A stretch of DNA of 8,441 nt from Pseudomonadota bacterium (GTDB lineage Bacteria > Desulfobacterota > JADFVX01): contig JADFVM010000340.1 in assembly GCA_015222555.1 (NCBI GenBank), positions 1 to 8,441 of the forward strand, in the 5' to 3' direction. Shown piece by piece: positions 5,677 to 8,441 of the stretch. The stretch's first letter is position 1; every line of letters starts with the position of its first letter. The position numbers were made by a program, and so were the translations under genes. Below the pieces are notes generated by a model that saw only the letters and a list, made by a program, of their open reading frames with translations, made no database searches and was not told the origin of the DNA.

Positions 5677-6687
5677 ATGAGAAAAGTGCTGGTAACAGGC
5701 GCCGCAGGGTTTATCGGGTTTAATCTTTCCAAAAGATTGATTGAAAAGGGTGATCATGTTGTGGGTCTCGATAACCTCAACGATTACTATGATATAAACC
5801 TGAAACTTTCACGGCTGAAACAACTGGAAGGGAAGGATAAGTTCAGGCTTGTCAAAATGGGCCTGGAGGAAAAGGATGCAATGGTAACCCTTTTTGCTGA
5901 AGAAAAGTTTGACGTTGTCGTCAATCTGGCCGCCCAGGCGGGTGTGAGGTATTCGCTCATTAATCCACAGGCCTACATTGACAGTAATATTGTGGGGTTT
6001 ACAAATATTCTGGAAGGCTGCCGTCATAATGACGTAAAGCATCTTGTTTATGCGTCTTCGTCATCCGTTTATGGCTCAAATACAAAAATGCCCTTTTCTG
6101 TTCATCATAATGTTGATCATCCCGTATCGCTCTATGCGGCAAGTAAAAAAGCAAATGAATTGATGGCCCATACCTACTCCCATTTATACCGTCTTCCCAC
6201 AACGGGTCTAAGGTTTTTTACCGTTTACGGTCCCTGGGGCAGGCCGGATATGGCGCTCTTCCTTTTTACAAAGGCCATTCTTGAAGATAAACCTATCGAT
6301 GTCTTTAACTATGGGAAGATGCAGCGTGATTTTACCTACATTGATGACATCATTGAAGGTGTTAGCAGGGTAATGGATAATACCCCTGAGCCAAGCAGTG
6401 AATGGAATGGAGACAGCCCGGATCCCGGAACAAGTAATGCGCCCTATAAAATTTATAATATCGGAAATAACAATCCGGTGGAACTGATGCAATTTATCGA
6501 GGCCATTGAAAGTGCTCTGGGTAAAAAAGCGGAAAAGAATCTTTTGCCCCTTCAGCCGGGTGACGTTCCTGCCACCTATGCCGATGTGGATGATCTCATG
6601 CGGGATGTGGGCTTTAAGCCTTCTACGCCGATAGCAGAGGGTATAGAGAATTTTGTTAAGTGGTACAGGGAATATTATCAAAAATAG
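5677..6687 (+). CDS. UDP-glucuronate 4-epimerase (NAD-dependent, extended SDR)
   Basis: Interconverts UDP-glucuronate and UDP-galacturonate, a donor for capsule, exopolysaccharide or LPS galacturonic acid. The 336-residue length fits the family. The NAD-binding GAAGFIG is at 8-14, AQAGVRYS at 86-93, SSSSVYG at 127-133, catalytic YAASK (Tyr153, Lys157) at 153-157, and FFTVYGPWGRPDMAL at 180-194. The last motif, together with NGDSPDPGTSNAPYKIYNIG and NNNPVELM in the C-terminal half, separates this subgroup (LpsL/Cap1J-like) from GalE and RmlB. The ATG at 5677 has AAGGA 4 bases and GAGGGG 10 bases upstream. It is the first gene of the plus-strand block, followed by a stem-loop and repeat copy 2 before gmd, so it may form a separate transcript. 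A related uronate or pentose nucleotide substrate cannot be excluded. Confidence 0.9.
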   Translation: MRKVLVTGAAGFIGFNLSKRLIEKGDHVVGLDNLNDYYDINLKLSRLKQLEGKDKFRLVKMGLEEKDAMVTLFAEEKFDVVVNLAAQAGVRYSLINPQAYIDSNIVGFTNILEGCRHNDVKHLVYASSSSVYGSNTKMPFSVHHNVDHPVSLYAASKKANELMAHTYSHLYRLPTTGLRFFTVYGPWGRPDMALFLFTKAILEDKPIDVFNYGKMQRDFTYIDDIIEGVSRVMDNTPEPSSEWNGDSPDPGTSNAPYKIYNIGNNNPVELMQFIEAIESALGKKAEKNLLPLQPGDVPATYADVDDLMRDVGFKPSTPIAEGIENFVKWYREYYQK

Positions 6688-6703
6688 ATTTTTAGTACCT
6701 TAG

Positions 6704-6740
6704 AAATTATTTTCTGCGTTTTTCTGGCAGAAAATGATTT
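6704..6740 (+). terminator. Long stem-loop after the epimerase, possible terminator
   Basis: A 14-bp stem (6704-6717 with 6727-6740, one G-U pair) closes a 9-base loop and begins 16 bases after the epimerase stop. No U-run follows outside the stem (CGTG comes next), so a classical intrinsic terminator is doubtful. Its last three bases are also the first three of the 67-bp repeat copy 2, so it may instead be part of, or the insertion boundary of, that element. Confidence 0.4.
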
Positions 6741-6804
6741 CGTGAAGGTACTTACACCCCTCAAGGGGGTACTGAAAATAGTCCGGTTCATCCGGGTTAG
6801 AGCA
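6738..6804 (+). repeat. Dispersed 67-bp intergenic element, copy 2
   Basis: Same plus-strand orientation as 3956-4022, with a constant offset of 2782 bases and 63/67 identity. Hairpin ACCCC/GGGGT is unchanged, and the second hairpin is a perfect CCGG/CCGG (6783-6786 with 6792-6795). It sits between the epimerase gene and gmd, sense to both. Outside these limits the flanks of the two copies do not align, which gives sharp boundaries. Confidence 0.85.
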
Positions 6805-6837
6805 TTGATAAAAAGTCTTTTGTGTCATGCTTGTTAT

Positions 6838-6865
6838 TTGTCGCATTAAAAGCGTTTTTTATAAA
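6838..6865 (+). promoter_or_regulatory. Weak sigma70-like promoter candidate for gmd
   Basis: TTGTCG (6838-6843, 4/6) and TATAAA (6860-6865, 5/6) are 16 bases apart. The predicted transcript start would fall at the gmd Shine-Dalgarno, leaving a very short leader, so this call is tentative. Confidence 0.25.
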
Positions 6866-6885
6866 TATTATAAGGAAGTGGAGTG

Positions 6886-7932
6886 ATGAAAAAAGCCCTT
6901 GTTACAGGGATTACTGGCCAGGATGGTTCCTATCTCGCGGAATTGTTGATTGAAAAGGGGTACGAAGTTCATGGCATAATCAGAAGGTCTTCAACCTTTA
7001 ACACTGAAAGGATTGATCACCTCTATCAGGATCCTCATAAACCGGGAACAAGGCTTTTTCTTCATTATGGAGATCTGACCGATGCAACGGGACTGCGTCG
7101 AATCATTGAGGAGGTCAAACCCGATGAGATCTACAACCTTGGTGCCCAATCTCATGTAAAGGTATCCTTTGAAGAACCTCAATACACAGCCGATGTGGAT
7201 GCCCTGGGGACATTGCGTTTGCTGGAAGGATTAAGGGACTATCGTGACCGAACGGGCCATGATGTCAGATTTTATCAGGCATGCTCCTCTGAAATGTTTG
7301 GCAAAGTCCTTGAGTCGCCTCAAAAGGAAACAACACCCTTTTATCCGCGCAGTCCCTATGGTGTTGCCAAGGTTTTCGGTTACTGGCAGACAGTCAATTA
7401 CCGGGAGGCATACAACCTCTTTGCCGTCAATGGCATTCTCTTTAACCATGAATCCCCCCGCAGGGGAGAAACTTTTGCAACAAGAAAGATTACCCGTGCA
7501 GCAACGCGAATAAAACTTGGTCTTCAGGATAAACTTTATTTGGGCAACCTGGAGGCCAAAAGAGACTGGGGTTTTGCCGGTGATTATGTCGAAGCGATGT
7601 GGTTAATGCTGCAGCAAGAAAAGCCCGATGACTTTGTTGTCGCAACAGGGAAGACCTATTCTGTAAAAGAGTTTGTGGAGAAGGTCTTTCACCGGCTAGA
7701 ACTTGACTGGCAGAAGTATGTCGAGATCGATCCGCGCTATTTTCGTCCCACAGAAGTCGATCTTCTGCTGGGCGATGCGTCAAAGGCGAAGAAAGTTTTA
7801 AGCTGGGAGCCAAAAGTTGAAATCGATGGTTTGGTTGAAATGATGATCAGCCATGACATGGAGCTTGCCAGCCAGGAAAAGACCTTAAAAGATGCCGGGC
7901 ATCTTTACAATGGACGAAGGAATCACGAATAA
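6886..7932 (+). CDS. gmd: GDP-mannose 4,6-dehydratase
   Basis: Converts GDP-D-mannose to GDP-4-keto-6-deoxy-D-mannose, the first step to GDP-L-fucose and other GDP-deoxyhexoses. It has 348 residues when started at the ATG. The N-terminal GITGQDGSYLAE (8-19) is the NADP-binding loop; IRRSSTFNTERIDHLY (32-47), YGDLTDATGLRR (61-72) and LGAQSHVKVSFE (85-96) follow. Catalytic Ser134 (Thr in E. coli, within SSEMFG), Glu136, Tyr158 and Lys162 (SPYGVAK) are in place. NHESPRRGETFATRKI (187-202) is diagnostic for GMD. A GTG directly before this ATG (6883) is an alternative start; ATG is preferred because AAGGA at 6872-6876 is then nine bases away and the N-terminus matches the family. It is followed 82 bases later by fcl, the next enzyme of the same pathway. 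Confidence 0.96.
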   Translation: MKKALVTGITGQDGSYLAELLIEKGYEVHGIIRRSSTFNTERIDHLYQDPHKPGTRLFLHYGDLTDATGLRRIIEEVKPDEIYNLGAQSHVKVSFEEPQYTADVDALGTLRLLEGLRDYRDRTGHDVRFYQACSSEMFGKVLESPQKETTPFYPRSPYGVAKVFGYWQTVNYREAYNLFAVNGILFNHESPRRGETFATRKITRAATRIKLGLQDKLYLGNLEAKRDWGFAGDYVEAMWLMLQQEKPDDFVVATGKTYSVKEFVEKVFHRLELDWQKYVEIDPRYFRPTEVDLLLGDASKAKKVLSWEPKVEIDGLVEMMISHDMELASQEKTLKDAGHLYNGRRNHE

Positions 7933-8014
7933 CGCAGAGGACTTAGCTCAAGAATCCATGCTAAGGGCTGACCGCTAATCGTAAGTCAATAAGCCAAAGA
8001 TACTCACAAATACT

Positions 8015-8441
8015 ATGAGTAATGTAAACTCATCAAACCCTGTTCCTAAACCCAGTCCCTCAGCCCTTCGTCCTCAGTCCAGAATCTACATCGCCGGACA
8101 CCGAGGTCTTGTTGGTGCCGCCATTTTGAGAAAACTGCAACAAGAGGGCTATTCAAATCTGATAACGGTCTCACATGATGTACTTGATTTAACAAGACAG
8201 AAAGATGTAGAGGTTTTCTTTGAGAAAGAGAAATCGGAATATGTGTTTTTGGCCGCAGCAAAGGTGGGAGGTATTCTGGCCAACGATAATTTTCCGGCTG
8301 ACTTTATTCGCGATAACCTTTTAATACAAAATAACGTTATTCACTCTGCCTACCGTAGTGGAGTAAGAAAGCTCCTCTTCCTTGGATCGTCGTGTATCTA
8401 CCCAAAGTATGCTCCTCAGCCAATGAGGGAAGAACATCTTC
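8015..8441 (+). CDS. fcl: GDP-L-fucose synthase (partial, C-terminus outside window)
   Basis: NADPH-dependent epimerase/reductase that turns the Gmd product into GDP-L-fucose. The 142 visible residues are less than half of the usual 310-325. GHRGLVG at 28-34 is the cofactor loop, LAAAKVGGILAN is at 79-90, FIRDNLLIQNNVIHSA at 97-112, and catalytic GSSCIYPK at 124-131 (Ser125 and Cys127 match E. coli Ser107 and Cys109). Compared with E. coli Fcl the N-terminus is about 18 residues longer, a Ser/Pro-rich stretch mostly encoded by a degenerate 7-bp tandem repeat. The ATG at 8015 is the only ATG, GTG or TTG between an in-frame stop at 7982-7984 and the conserved fold. No Shine-Dalgarno is evident, so the start, and whether the extension is translated, are uncertain. 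Confidence 0.93.
   Translation, partial: MSNVNSSNPVPKPSPSALRPQSRIYIAGHRGLVGAAILRKLQQEGYSNLITVSHDVLDLTRQKDVEVFFEKEKSEYVFLAAAKVGGILANDNFPADFIRDNLLIQNNVIHSAYRSGVRKLLFLGSSCIYPKYAPQPMREEHL
8038..8080 (+). repeat. Degenerate heptanucleotide tandem repeat in the 5' end of fcl
   Basis: The stretch splits into ccctgtt, cctaaac, ccagtc, cctcagc, ccttcgt, cctcagt and a final cc. That is a period-7 array around CCTCAGT with one unit short by a base. Seven is not a multiple of three, so no amino-acid period results; it reads as a Pro/Ser-rich linker. The array is imperfect and short. Confidence 0.5.

Noticed and set aside
6208..6681. 157-codon open frame antisense to the epimerase gene
   Set aside because: It lies wholly inside a well-supported epimerase gene on the other strand, has no recognisable domain, and its composition is that of a shadow frame. 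The same applies to the other long antisense or out-of-frame openings inside hppA, pth, rplY, prs, ispE and gmd.
7942..7965. 6-bp inverted repeat CTTAGC/GCTAAG between gmd and fcl
   Set aside because: It has a 12-base loop, no T-run, and sits inside an apparent operon; too weak to call a terminator or operator.
1..8441. CRISPR array, toxin-antitoxin, phage, integrase or defence genes
   Set aside because: No regularly spaced repeats and no matching protein motifs were seen in any frame; every long supported frame is a housekeeping or sugar-nucleotide gene.

Overview
The window is about 44-45% GC by eye and looks like a chromosomal segment of a Gram-negative bacterium. A deltaproteobacterial (Desulfobacterota/Desulfuromonadota-like) origin is the best guess. 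The reasons are a tRNA-Gln embedded between ispE and prs, an rplY of the long CTC/TL5 type followed directly by pth, a SpoVG homologue outside the Firmicutes, and a K+-dependent-type membrane pyrophosphatase. The assignment is inferred from gene order and protein character only.

Left block (1-5323, all minus strand; transcription runs from high to low coordinates): ispE - spoVG - tRNA-Gln(UUG) - prs - rplY - pth - hppA (hppA is cut by the window edge). It is a housekeeping cluster. IspE serves isoprenoid precursor synthesis, Prs makes PRPP, and bL25, tRNA-Gln and peptidyl-tRNA hydrolase serve translation. The pyrophosphatase consumes the PPi that such biosynthesis releases and uses it to energise the membrane. 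Four of the proteins start with GTG or TTG. A good sigma70-like promoter candidate lies between prs and rplY, so the distal half (rplY-pth-hppA) may have its own transcript.

Middle (5324-5676): a 353-base divergent intergenic region with no convincing gene. It holds a strong GC-rich hairpin, a short decayed-looking reading frame running into that hairpin, and nested inverted repeats just upstream of the plus-strand genes.

Right block (5677-8441, all plus strand): a UDP-glucuronate 4-epimerase-type enzyme, GDP-mannose 4,6-dehydratase (gmd) and the first 142 codons of GDP-L-fucose synthase (fcl). These supply UDP-galacturonate and GDP-L-fucose. The block is probably the sugar-nucleotide edge of a capsule, exopolysaccharide or O-antigen cluster continuing past the window.

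The most unusual signals are not genes. (1) A 67-bp intergenic element occurs twice (63/67 identical), once in each block. It carries two small hairpins, and the one substitution falling in a stem keeps pairing only on the plus strand. (2) A degenerate 7-bp tandem repeat sits inside the 5' end of fcl and encodes most of an 18-residue N-terminal extension. (3) There is an orphan IS-end/REP-like hairpin upstream of ispE. (4) The rplY leader can form two mutually exclusive hairpins. I found no CRISPR array, defence system or intact mobile element, and no clear candidate for a new multi-gene system.
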